Shown one piece after another: positions 17,138 to 25,678 of a stretch of 64,000 bases of DNA. The notes beneath the pieces were generated by a model. That model ran no database searches, was not told the origin of the DNA, and worked only from the letters and a program-made list of their open reading frames with translations. Position 1 is the stretch's first letter. The number at the start of each line of letters is the position of its first letter. Both the position numbers and the translations under genes were made by a program. This DNA is from CAYRFQ01 sp964423615 (GTDB lineage Bacteria; Planctomycetota; Planctomycetia; Gemmatales; Gemmataceae), in the NCBI GenBank assembly GCA_964423615.1, contig CAYRFQ010000004.1:146618-210617 (forward strand), written 5' to 3'.

Positions 17138-20100
17138 TCACTGAAGGAAGAACCTTATCGCTTCCGAGACCAAGACGAGCCGGGGACGGATTTGGATATT
17201 AGGCGTGCGGGTCGTGCCAGTCACACGGAGCGATACCAGTTTGCCGCCCAGAAAACTCAGAATGCGTGGCAGGCTATTTCCGGGAATTGCACCTCGTTCG
17301 GGAATGACAATATCAATCCATTTGCGCAGCGGAGGAGTGAGCTTGAGTTTTCCGGTATTCGCGGTGACATTGAGCGCCAGCCGTCCACCTGCCGTGACCG
17401 TGCCGTCGGCAAACAGCTGCACGACGGGAGAACGAAGCGTGAGCTTCTGCAAGCGTAGGATGTTGTTGCGAAAATGCCCAACAACCTGTCCAGCTTCAAA
17501 CTGAAGATTTGGGGAAAACCGCAACACTCGGCGAATTTGATCTACAGGGGCCATCGCAGCGGCTCGGAAGGAGGCGAACTCCAGCTGGATTCGAGCATCG
17601 ATGTCTTGGCTGCTTCGGAAATTACGAGCCGAGAACTGTATCAAACCTTTGAGTTTCCCATGAACGAGGGTTTGACGCACCTTGGCTTCACGCGTGAGCC
17701 GGCTGAGGTTGATGTCTCGGAACTTGGCGGTCCCACGAAAGTTCGTTCGATTTCCAAGTTCCAATTCGCCCTGGAGTTCACAACGTCCAGAAGCGACCTG
17801 GCCTCGCGACTGCGTCACATCAGCTCGGAACGTCCCGCTGGACGACTGGTATTCCCATCGGAGAGGAACACGCCAGTCTCGCGCCGAGATACCGTAGATT
17901 GTCCCACTGGGCATTTCCACCAAAGCACTGCCCCGAATCGTGTTTTTACCCTGCCCTCGAACGACGACAGACCCCACACCCACAAGAGGTCCTTTCTTGA
18001 CCTTGAACAACGGTGTGAGCGCCGCCAGATGCACGTTGGAAAGCCGCAGCCCAAACCGGACGTCTCCGTCGTCGATCCGAACTTGGCCCTTTCCCAAAAC
18101 GGTCCCCTTCGCCAGCAACCCGGTGAGTTTCGTCAAATGAACCACTTCCGAGTCCCAAGACAACCGGCCTTTCACGCTACCGAGCGAGGCTCCGTTCGCA
18201 GACAAATCCGCGATCTGGAATTGGGCATTCCCGGTCGGGAATGTCTCCCTCGCTTTTTGGGCATACGTGACTGTGCCATTGAACTCCCCGTCGATGGGAG
18301 ATTTCCGAGACCCGAAGGCGGTCAACAAGCTGGCAACGCTCAGCTTCTTTAAGACCGCCGTGCCGCCATTCGGTTGCGGCGTCGACAGTTCGTCGCTCGT
18401 CGGGACACGCCCCTGAAAAGCGATGTGGCCACCGAGAACTTGAGCCGCGCCTTCGTAGCCGAGTCCCTTATTCGAATAATCAAACGAAGCGACCACTTCC
18501 GGTATCCGAATTTGTTTCCACCGAAAGGTTTCCGACCGCAGCGAGACAGTCCCGCGAATTCTACGCGTGGCCACCGATCTCAAATCGTCAAACTTCGCGT
18601 CGATCGTACCGTCGAGAGTTCCTTCGATCGCCTTGAGTTTCATACGGCAGGGGTTTACCCCTCTCATCTGCAGTGCCACCTCGCCGCTCAGATCGTTTGT
18701 AGTATCGAGGTGTCCATCCGCAGTCAATTCTCCGAGCGGTCCCTTCAGCGTCATGTTCGTCAGTTCCAGGCGATTCCGATTTGCCTTCCAATTCAGAGTC
18801 GCCACACCAAGCGTTTCCTCTTGCACCTTGAGGTTTCCGATACGGGTCGTGCCGTGGGCCTGGAACTTCCAAGGCGCAAGAGTCCCTTTTACGTCGAGGT
18901 TGGTAGCAACAATCCCGTTGATCGGTGGTTTTTCGACACCCAAGGGCACGAACTTCAAAGCGGTATCCAGTGCGACGCCCTGGAGTTTGGTCGTCCCAAC
19001 GAAAGGATACTCATCCGCCAACCGAATAACGAAATCGCCGGCTGCTTTCCCTTCCTTCGAATCGACACGAATGTCAACAACCCGGAGCACATTTTCGAGG
19101 AAAGAAACGTTTACCGTCGCGCAGACGTCCTCAAAGGATGCGACTTGCCCTCGGGCAGAAATCGTCCCCTTGATGTTCCACAGAGGCAGTTCCGTTAACT
19201 GGGCAAGTGGAGCAACCCCCTGCATTTCGCCAGAAAGACTCCCTTCGATCGGAAACGAAAACGGCACTCGTTTGATGAACGATTTGATTGGCACGTCCGA
19301 CGCACGCAACCGAACGTGAAGCGACCGCAACGGGACCACCTCCGCCCGCCCGCTCATCGAGAGAAGACCGAACTTCTTTTCTGGTTGCCGTTCCTCAGTA
19401 ACACCCTTGGCGAGAAAATTCCCAAACCTCACCACGCCTCGTTGATATCCCAGTTTTCCGCTTACCCCAGAAAAGCAAAAGCCACCGACTTGAAGGTCGA
19501 TGGCTTTGACAGAACCGATTCCGGAATACGTTCTTGGGTCTGCTGCGGAAGCGATGGGTATTGTCGCAAAGACGGTCCAGGAGACCCTTCCTTCGGCATC
19601 TGGTGGAAGCCGCCAGTCCAGAGTCTTTGCGATATTCGTCAGGTGAACTTCATCACCGGTTAACTGGACGTGGGCGAAACTCGCCACGGGATGATGTTTC
19701 TCTACGCGAGAAGGCAAGCGTCCCAATTTGAAAAATTGAGGCAAGCTCGTCATGTTCCCCCACTCGATTTCATTTCCGTCGATTCGAAATGTCAAACCGA
19801 GACGAAACCGGGAAAAGTGTACAGTTCCTTGCCCATTCCCGCGAACTTGTGGAAGCCCGGTCGGTCGGCCTTTCACTTGAAGATTAGCTTGACCGGTCAA
19901 TTCTCCGCCGAACGACTTCGGGACCTCCCACGATTTAGGCAAGGCAGCCAGCTTGGCTCGTCTCAACTCGATCTTTTGGAAATCAAGTTGGCTGAAAGCT
20001 CCCGAGAAATCGAGCCTCGCATCCATCGCGATTTTGCCTTCAAAAGCATCACCCTCGACGTCGCTCAAGGTGACGACAGAATCTTCGATCACCACACGGC

Positions 20101-20965
20101 CCGCAGCCTCCTTGGCCGTTAGGGAGATCACCGGGACAATCACCGTAGCGTCTTTCGGTTCCAAGCCGACATGGTAAGTGATTTTTTTCGTATCCCAGTT
20201 GTAACGGAGCTTGATGTTTGCCGGAGTCTTTCCGTGGATCTGAGCGCTCTCCCAGACCCCAGGATGGACAAAGGGGAGGCTTTTGAGCATGGCCAACGAG
20301 ACATTGACTCGTTCCTTCGTTTGCATGTCCAACCCGGCCAAATTACCCTTGGGGTCGACGAGACCACCCAGGTTCCAAGTTCCCCACGTCTCGTCGGTCA
20401 AGGCCCCTTTCAGGACGAACCGATCTTCCTCGGATCCGATGCTGCCGTGAACCCCAGAGACCACGAAATCAGGAAAGTTTGGTTTCGTGAAAGTAACAGT
20501 CGTGTCTCGCAGGTCGAGCGTTGGGCTAGGAACCTGCATCCCGGAGCCTACCGGAACAGGAAATTGAGTCAACATCCCGCCCTCGGCATCCAACCGCAGT
20601 TCGATCGAGACGCCTGTGAGAATCACGCGGCTTGGGTTGGTGTTGCCGGACAACGCGTTCCAGAGCGTCACGTTGGCCGTCACCCGCTTTGCCATCAGCC
20701 AAGCGGTGCCATCAGCACTGGTTCTTTCCTTCGGCGGCCCTTCGACTCGACTTGGGCCTTCGTAAACCTTGAGCCCTCCGATGAATGTTCCATCAAAACC
20801 GATCTGGAACGAGTCGATCTCGACCGGTGCTCCGATCAGATCCTCGAGTTGAGCACGAACTTGCTCCTTGAGGGCATCCGAGCGAACGTACCAACAACCA
20901 CCAACAATGCCGAGGATGAAAACAATCCCAAGGACAACGTACAGAGATCGTAGAATACGCTTCAT
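17138..20965 (-). CDS. AsmA-like / DUF3971-type large envelope protein
   Basis: A 1275-residue protein with one N-terminal membrane anchor (about residues 3-25, 'SLYVVLGIVFILGIVGGCWY') followed by a long, repetitive beta-strand-rich region. Motifs such as 'GAPVEIDSFQIGFDGTFIGGLKVYEG', repeated 'VEGDAFEGKIAMDARLDFSG' and 'LRSPVVQLFADGTVTAGGRLALNVTANTG' are typical of AsmA/TamB/YhdP-type proteins. These form long grooves that carry phospholipid between inner and outer membranes. The ATG at 20965 directly precedes the anchor; the upstream 41 in-frame codons look untranslated. The gene stands alone on the minus strand and is divergent from the membrane/prenyltransferase-like operon. A role in outer-membrane lipid homeostasis is the best guess. 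Confidence 0.8.
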   Translation of the reverse strand: MKRILRSLYVVLGIVFILGIVGGCWYVRSDALKEQVRAQLEDLIGAPVEIDSFQIGFDGTFIGGLKVYEGPSRVEGPPKERTSADGTAWLMAKRVTANVTLWNALSGNTNPSRVILTGVSIELRLDAEGGMLTQFPVPVGSGMQVPSPTLDLRDTTVTFTKPNFPDFVVSGVHGSIGSEEDRFVLKGALTDETWGTWNLGGLVDPKGNLAGLDMQTKERVNVSLAMLKSLPFVHPGVWESAQIHGKTPANIKLRYNWDTKKITYHVGLEPKDATVIVPVISLTAKEAAGRVVIEDSVVTLSDVEGDAFEGKIAMDARLDFSGAFSQLDFQKIELRRAKLAALPKSWEVPKSFGGELTGQANLQVKGRPTGLPQVRGNGQGTVHFSRFRLGLTFRIDGNEIEWGNMTSLPQFFKLGRLPSRVEKHHPVASFAHVQLTGDEVHLTNIAKTLDWRLPPDAEGRVSWTVFATIPIASAADPRTYSGIGSVKAIDLQVGGFCFSGVSGKLGYQRGVVRFGNFLAKGVTEERQPEKKFGLLSMSGRAEVVPLRSLHVRLRASDVPIKSFIKRVPFSFPIEGSLSGEMQGVAPLAQLTELPLWNIKGTISARGQVASFEDVCATVNVSFLENVLRVVDIRVDSKEGKAAGDFVIRLADEYPFVGTTKLQGVALDTALKFVPLGVEKPPINGIVATNLDVKGTLAPWKFQAHGTTRIGNLKVQEETLGVATLNWKANRNRLELTNMTLKGPLGELTADGHLDTTNDLSGEVALQMRGVNPCRMKLKAIEGTLDGTIDAKFDDLRSVATRRIRGTVSLRSETFRWKQIRIPEVVASFDYSNKGLGYEGAAQVLGGHIAFQGRVPTSDELSTPQPNGGTAVLKKLSVASLLTAFGSRKSPIDGEFNGTVTYAQKARETFPTGNAQFQIADLSANGASLGSVKGRLSWDSEVVHLTKLTGLLAKGTVLGKGQVRIDDGDVRFGLRLSNVHLAALTPLFKVKKGPLVGVGSVVVRGQGKNTIRGSALVEMPSGTIYGISARDWRVPLRWEYQSSSGTFRADVTQSRGQVASGRCELQGELELGNRTNFRGTAKFRDINLSRLTREAKVRQTLVHGKLKGLIQFSARNFRSSQDIDARIQLEFASFRAAAMAPVDQIRRVLRFSPNLQFEAGQVVGHFRNNILRLQKLTLRSPVVQLFADGTVTAGGRLALNVTANTGKLKLTPPLRKWIDIVIPERGAIPGNSLPRILSFLGGKLVSLRVTGTTRTPNIQIRPRLVLVSEAIRFFLQ

Positions 20966-21251
20966 GAAACAGGAACCGTGATCGAATACTGGAATTCCAG
21001 ACGCAACGTGCCAAAGGGTTCGGTACCGCCCAAGCTGGTCACACCCTCCAAGTGACTTGCCCAAAGCCCATGCTTCCAGCAGGGACAAGGCCGACCAACA
21101 AGTTTTCGCTTGTCTGGTTGGGCTAATCGTCTACCATAGTCCTCAGAGTGCCGTCTGAGAGACGATCGCATCACCAAACTCCGAGATTTCTCGGGTACCA
21201 TACACCGGACGGACTTTCCGATCAATCTCGCCTGATCTGGGCTTTTCCATC

Positions 21252-22514
21252 ATGACTGATGCTACTGAAGAGACCGATGTCGGCCGTTCTGACGGACGTT
21301 GGTTCAATCGGTTGTCGACCTTGATCGGTTTGTTGACCGTTGGTGTGGTGTTGTTTCTGCCGATGGTTGCGTTGGTCTTTCTACGGACCCTCCTCGACAC
21401 CCTCCAACTATACGACAAAACGGCCTTGAAAGTTTCGGGAAGCGCGGTCGGAATCGGGGTCATCCTTCGAGCCACAGCAAGACGGCTCCTCCGAACAGGC
21501 GCACGCAACGTCATGCGCACTACCGTGGGAACGTTCACGCGGACAACAATGCGAGCGCTCACGCGGCGTGTCGTTCGGATCGCCGTTCGGTCGGCATCTC
21601 TCGTTGCCCAAAAAGTCTTTTTTGTCAAGGCCGTCGAATACACCCAAACAACAGAAATCAGAGAAACCACCCAGCCAACGCATACGATCGACTCGTCTCA
21701 ACCAAAAGATTTCCAACAGCCGCCCGAAGCAAAACAAATTCACTCACCGGCCAACTCGTTCGTAGCGATCTTACTAGGGTTCGTCGCGCTTTACTTTTCT
21801 ATGTTGGGAATCCTCTACATACTTTCCTGGAATGAGTTCCCAGGGAACGAGTATCTACCCCACATGGGGACAACGTTGGCGATCAATCCGGCAGTGCCGA
21901 CCACCGCGATTCCAGCCGCCGCCATGAATTCGCCGGACATCGCGCCCAAAGCAAAATTCTCGTCGAAGTTTCGGCAAATCTCGACCGGAGTGACGGGAGA
22001 ACCGTTCTCGAAAAGCCTGGAACAACGATCAAATGCAAAGTTCCACTCGGTGTATCTCCTGGCGTTGTTCGGATCCCTGCCGATTTTGTTCTACGCCCTC
22101 TTTGTCAGCGTGTCGGCTTGGCGAAATGACATCAAAGTCCAATTCCAAACGGGAATCGATGGCTTACTCCTTCAGGCCTACTTCACAGGTGGCGGCTCGT
22201 TTTTGCCTTTGACCACCGACGTCCATTACGAAGGGTCCCCGCGGAAACGAGCGATCGTCAGCGCCACGGCCCTCATCGGTCTCTTCTTGATCCATCTGTT
22301 GTTGCTGTTCCCAGCGTATTGGTTCGACTCCTACCTGTATCGTTATGCTTCGGGAATGTTCTTGCTTTATTGTTTCATCTACGCGTTCCCCATCCGTCCA
22401 CTCGATGGACATTCGTTGTGGAATTGGAGTGGTTGGTTGTGGTTGTTGTTCTTCTTGCCGATCTTTCTTTCTTTCATGCTCAACATTCCGGGGTCGTTCA
22501 ATGCAATCCTCTGA
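21252..22514 (+). CDS. Polytopic membrane protein, first gene of a prenyltransferase-like operon
   Basis: A 420-residue protein of unknown function. The N-terminal segment has a long hydrophobic helix (about residues 21-45), then a very basic Arg/Thr-rich stretch (about 75-115), a linker rich in Pro and Gln, and four or five further helices (about 175-195, 275-295, 335-360, 370-385 and 395-415). Near the C-terminus 'YAFPIRPLDGHSLWNWSG' resembles the LDG motif of site-2 (M50) proteases, but no HExxH is present, so if related it would be inactive. The 3' end overlaps the next gene by 14 nt, implying tight coupling with it and with the prenyltransferase-like gene. Confidence 0.75.
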   Translation: MTDATEETDVGRSDGRWFNRLSTLIGLLTVGVVLFLPMVALVFLRTLLDTLQLYDKTALKVSGSAVGIGVILRATARRLLRTGARNVMRTTVGTFTRTTMRALTRRVVRIAVRSASLVAQKVFFVKAVEYTQTTEIRETTQPTHTIDSSQPKDFQQPPEAKQIHSPANSFVAILLGFVALYFSMLGILYILSWNEFPGNEYLPHMGTTLAINPAVPTTAIPAAAMNSPDIAPKAKFSSKFRQISTGVTGEPFSKSLEQRSNAKFHSVYLLALFGSLPILFYALFVSVSAWRNDIKVQFQTGIDGLLLQAYFTGGGSFLPLTTDVHYEGSPRKRAIVSATALIGLFLIHLLLLFPAYWFDSYLYRYASGMFLLYCFIYAFPIRPLDGHSLWNWSGWLWLLFFLPIFLSFMLNIPGSFNAIL

Positions 22515-23457
22515 GGAAACGGTCGTTGTCGAGACGAAAGAAGCCACAGAATACCTGCCTAGCGAAGAGAAAACTCCGCCGAGGAACTCTCGACGCCAAA
22601 ACCAAAAACAAACAATCGTCATCGTCGTGATCGTCCTCTTATGGACTTACGTCTACAACTTGTGCGTCAAGGAGTACGGAACCGTCGGGTCGTTTTTTCG
22701 GATGCTCGACACAATCAGCGATGACTTACTACTCGGATCAGCGCTGATCATTGCGATGGGCCTGGCGATCGTGTTCGTGTTCTCGGTCATCAAACTCTAC
22801 GGCCAAATCATCTCCAACGTATACTCGTTCAAGATTCTCGAAGACATGTGGTATACGGACATGAAGGCCGGGAGGGTCAGAACGTACTTTGCCAAACTCC
22901 TCACGTTCGACCAACAGCCCACCCCGCACCGGTCGTGTCCGGAACACGGAGCGTCGATCTTGTTTTCGTTCGCGTTCATTTACTTCATGAGTTGGGTCGA
23001 TGTGGTCCTCTTCAGCGAAGCACTCTTCTTTGTGTCATGGAGTGCGGGTGTAGACTTGCCGATCACTCGAAATAACATGTTATTGATGCCGACGCTGGCA
23101 TTGGCGATTCCGTTTTCCTCGCGGGTCATGGCGTATCTACGATATCCCTACGCCATCGACTATGCCGACTTCATGCCCGCCGCCGCGTTCGTACTCTTGG
23201 TAGTGACAACACTCGGTTATCTCTTCGAGTCCGACGACCAAAAATTCTTCCTTCACACGATTTATCAAAACCCGGAGTATCTTGCGGCGTTTCTAAGTAA
23301 TGGAGTCTTCCTCGCTTTCATCCCGGTGCTTTTTGAAGCCATCTTCTGGCTCATCGAACTCCACCATTCGGATTCGGAATCTCCGCCACAACTGGAAACT
23401 GCAACCCAAACTCACACCGAAAAAGAAACCACCAAGCACGTGGAACCATCTGCATGA
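22501..23457 (+). CDS. Polytopic membrane protein, second gene of the prenyltransferase-like operon
   Basis: A 318-residue protein of unknown function. After a hydrophilic N-terminus (about 35 residues, acidic then basic) come six or seven transmembrane helices, starting 'TIVIVVIVLLWTYVYNLCV' and including 'LLLGSALIIAMGLAIVFVFSVIKLYG', 'ASILFSFAFIYFMSWVDVVLFS' and 'FMPAAAFVLLVVTTLGYLF'. The C-terminal tail is polar. The ATG at 22501 lies inside the end of the upstream gene and the stop overlaps the next start as ATGA, so all three genes are expressed as one unit. No family is recognised; the pairing with a prenyltransferase-like protein is the only functional clue. Confidence 0.75.
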   Translation: MQSSEETVVVETKEATEYLPSEEKTPPRNSRRQNQKQTIVIVVIVLLWTYVYNLCVKEYGTVGSFFRMLDTISDDLLLGSALIIAMGLAIVFVFSVIKLYGQIISNVYSFKILEDMWYTDMKAGRVRTYFAKLLTFDQQPTPHRSCPEHGASILFSFAFIYFMSWVDVVLFSEALFFVSWSAGVDLPITRNNMLLMPTLALAIPFSSRVMAYLRYPYAIDYADFMPAAAFVLLVVTTLGYLFESDDQKFFLHTIYQNPEYLAAFLSNGVFLAFIPVLFEAIFWLIELHHSDSESPPQLETATQTHTEKETTKHVEPSA

Positions 23458-24413
23458 CCTATCTGCAAAAACTCACAACTCGACTTACCAATGGCCTATC
23501 CAAGATCCCCGACCCGATCCGAAAACGCCACGCCGAATACCTGCGAACGCAACAAAACGAGGACGGCGGGTTCTCCGGTCGAGAAGGAGGCTCGGACCTC
23601 TATTACACAGGTTTCGCGTTACGAGGGTTGTCGGTGCTCGATGAGTTGTCCGAAGCCACTGCAGAATTGGCAGGAACCTACTTGCAAACGCAACTCAACG
23701 AATCGGCTTCGGTGGTCGAGTTTTATTCGTTGTTGTATTCGTGTTTACTCGTGCAGCTCGGTGGAGGCGGAGACGTTTTGGGAGAAAGTCCTGCGGATTG
23801 GCCTGATCGGGTTGCCGAAGTGTTGGAATCGTTTCGGACATCCGACGGAGGTTACGGAAAGTCACAAGAAGCACCTTCGGGAAGTACTTATCACACTTTT
23901 CTTGTCGGGATGACCTACGAGTTACTAGGACGGCCGTTTCCCAACCCCGGTGCGGTAACCGAATTCGTGTTTTCTCGAAGACGCGAGGACGGCGGGTTTG
24001 TGGAACTCAAACCGATGCGCAGAAGCGGCACCAACCCGACTGCGGCTGCGATCGGAACATTTCAACTAATTCAAGGGGACGACTTTGCCCCAGAAGAATT
24101 CACAGACGTCGGCGAGTTCCTATCCCAACTCCAATCGATGGAAGGCGGCATCTGCGCCAACACTCGTATCCCCGTCGCTGACTTGCTATCGACCTTCACA
24201 GCGAGTTGGACGCTGGAACAATTCGGCCAACTCCACACCATCAACACCGATGCAGCTCTTCGATACGCCAAGTCACTCCAACACCCCGAGGGAGGCTTCA
24301 AGGGAGGAATCTGGGACGGCAACATTGTCGATGATCAACTGACCCCCGATCAAGTCCGGGACGTCGAATACACATTTTATGGATTAGGAGTGATGGCGTT
24401 GTTGGGAGAATAG
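23454..24413 (+). CDS. Prenyltransferase-beta-like (alpha-alpha barrel) protein, degenerate zinc site
   Basis: A 319-residue protein built of the GGF/GGY repeats of the protein-prenyltransferase beta subunit and squalene-cyclase superfamily: 'RTQQNEDGGFSGREGGSDLYYTG' (about 31-52), 'FRTSDGGYGKS' (127-136), 'SRRREDGGFVE' (174-184), 'QSMEGGICAN' (227-236) and 'LQHPEGGFKGGIW' (275-287). The C-terminus 'DVEYTFYGLGVMALLGE' matches the end of Rab geranylgeranyltransferase beta. In the eukaryotic enzyme zinc is held by Asp, Cys and His. Here the Asp is kept (Asp243), but the Cys position is Leu245 and the His position is Tyr306. A classical zinc-dependent transferase activity is therefore unlikely; binding of an isoprenoid or peptide is possible. 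The start overlaps the preceding stop as ATGA. Confidence 0.8.
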   Translation: MTYLQKLTTRLTNGLSKIPDPIRKRHAEYLRTQQNEDGGFSGREGGSDLYYTGFALRGLSVLDELSEATAELAGTYLQTQLNESASVVEFYSLLYSCLLVQLGGGGDVLGESPADWPDRVAEVLESFRTSDGGYGKSQEAPSGSTYHTFLVGMTYELLGRPFPNPGAVTEFVFSRRREDGGFVELKPMRRSGTNPTAAAIGTFQLIQGDDFAPEEFTDVGEFLSQLQSMEGGICANTRIPVADLLSTFTASWTLEQFGQLHTINTDAALRYAKSLQHPEGGFKGGIWDGNIVDDQLTPDQVRDVEYTFYGLGVMALLGE

Positions 24414-24438
24414 ACCGGACCAGCCAGTCCTTCCTCTC

Positions 24439-25152
24439 TCACCCACGAGCACCAACGCCCAACTTTTTCGCTTCGCCCATCGCCTCCCGGACTCGGAAAA
24501 ACGGCTCGGAAAAATCGAGTTTTGTCGCGTTCCCGTCGAGCAACTCTTCCACAATTTGGACGTCTCCTGGATAATCGCCGTGGCAATGCAAACTTTGTCG
24601 AATAGGAATCGTAGGACAAGGGAGGTCGGGACTACTAAGAGGCATCTGGTCGGTAAGTTCGACAGCAACACGCCTGGCTTGAGCCAGCCAGAGGACCGGG
24701 ACCTCGAGTTTGTGACGGAGGTCCAAAGCCGCTGGTGTGTCCGTGACGACGAGACGAACAGGACAGCCAGTCTTCTCGACAAGCGTTTTCCCGATCAGAT
24801 CGCCGCAGATATAGGGTTGAAGAGTTTGGGCATACAAGATTTCCTGAACCTTGTTTGGCTGGACTGCGGTACTCAACCGAAATTCCAACGGACGTCCCCA
24901 TTGATTCGTGACTAAATAGCCACCGACGTAACCTTTGGGATCTTGTTGAACCGTCAAGAAACCAACCGTAATGGCACTGGCCGCAACTGTTGCACCCAAG
25001 ATGACACCCTTTCCTGAAAGCCGATAACCCAATGCAAACTTTATCCACCGCAAACTCGAGGTTCTGACGAGGACCTGTCCCTTTGGACCGATAGCCCGTG
25101 TGGTCGGCGAAGGTACGACAGTCATACTTGTCTGCCGGACCCAATCCCGCAT
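24439..25152 (-). CDS. Conserved hypothetical protein with one membrane helix
   Basis: A 237-residue protein of unknown function that I believe is conserved in planctomycetes. One hydrophobic segment lies at about residues 45-68 ('GKGVILGATVAASAITVGFL'). It is followed by a soluble domain with 'GGYLVTNQWGRPLEFRLSTAVQPNKVQEILY', 'YICGDLIGKTLVEKT' and 'VRLVVTDTPAALDLRHKLEVPVLWLAQ'. No catalytic motif stands out. Starts are possible at 25152 or at the internal ATG at 25125; neither has a good ribosome-binding site. It is convergent with the prenyltransferase-like operon, 25 nt away. Confidence 0.7.
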   Translation of the reverse strand: MRDWVRQTSMTVVPSPTTRAIGPKGQVLVRTSSLRWIKFALGYRLSGKGVILGATVAASAITVGFLTVQQDPKGYVGGYLVTNQWGRPLEFRLSTAVQPNKVQEILYAQTLQPYICGDLIGKTLVEKTGCPVRLVVTDTPAALDLRHKLEVPVLWLAQARRVAVELTDQMPLSSPDLPCPTIPIRQSLHCHGDYPGDVQIVEELLDGNATKLDFSEPFFRVREAMGEAKKLGVGARG

Positions 25153-25678
25153 AGTTGCCCAGCGGGGGGAGGCATCCCATTCGCTTGAGTGGGCCGGATA
25201 CTACACAACGACCAAGAAAGCTTGCAGCGCGTTGCATGTCCAACATCACTGAGGCATTCATAACAAATCGGGTAAGTTGGGAAAGGACTTGATTGGTCTC
25301 GGCAAGATCCTACCCGGTTTCGCCTGTTGAACAACAGGTCGATCCGCGAAGGACTATCAATTTACCTAGATTTCCTGTCTTGCTGAGTGGGGATGGGGTG
25401 ACTAGCAAATTTTCTGCAACTTACGTAATCTATCGATCCGGACTCTCGGTCCTGTCGTTACAATGAGGTATACAAGGCCGTTCAAATGGATGCCAAGCTC
25501 AGAGTTGGGATCCGTGGGCCTGGAACCAACCCGAAACACCAGCGAGAGAAAAATCCTCTCACTCTCTATCGTGTGCTGGACACTACAAACCGACCGAGAG
25601 AGACTGGCTCTTCCAGCCTAACTCGCCCCACAAATGTTTTTTTCTGACTCACCACACCCTCGGACGAGATAAAAATAC
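25153..25678. other. Intergenic region, 526 bp
   Basis: This divergent spacer lies upstream of the siroheme reductase gene. A perfect palindrome CCTGTTG-AA-CAACAGG occupies 25323-25338 and could be a regulator site. The string GGACACTACAAACCGACC (about 25579-25596) recurs almost exactly inside the reductase linker at about 27689-27706. No gene is supported. Confidence 0.4.

Noticed and set aside
17474..20953. Several 250-290-codon plus-strand frames
   Set aside because: All are antisense shadows of the AsmA-like gene; none has family motifs.
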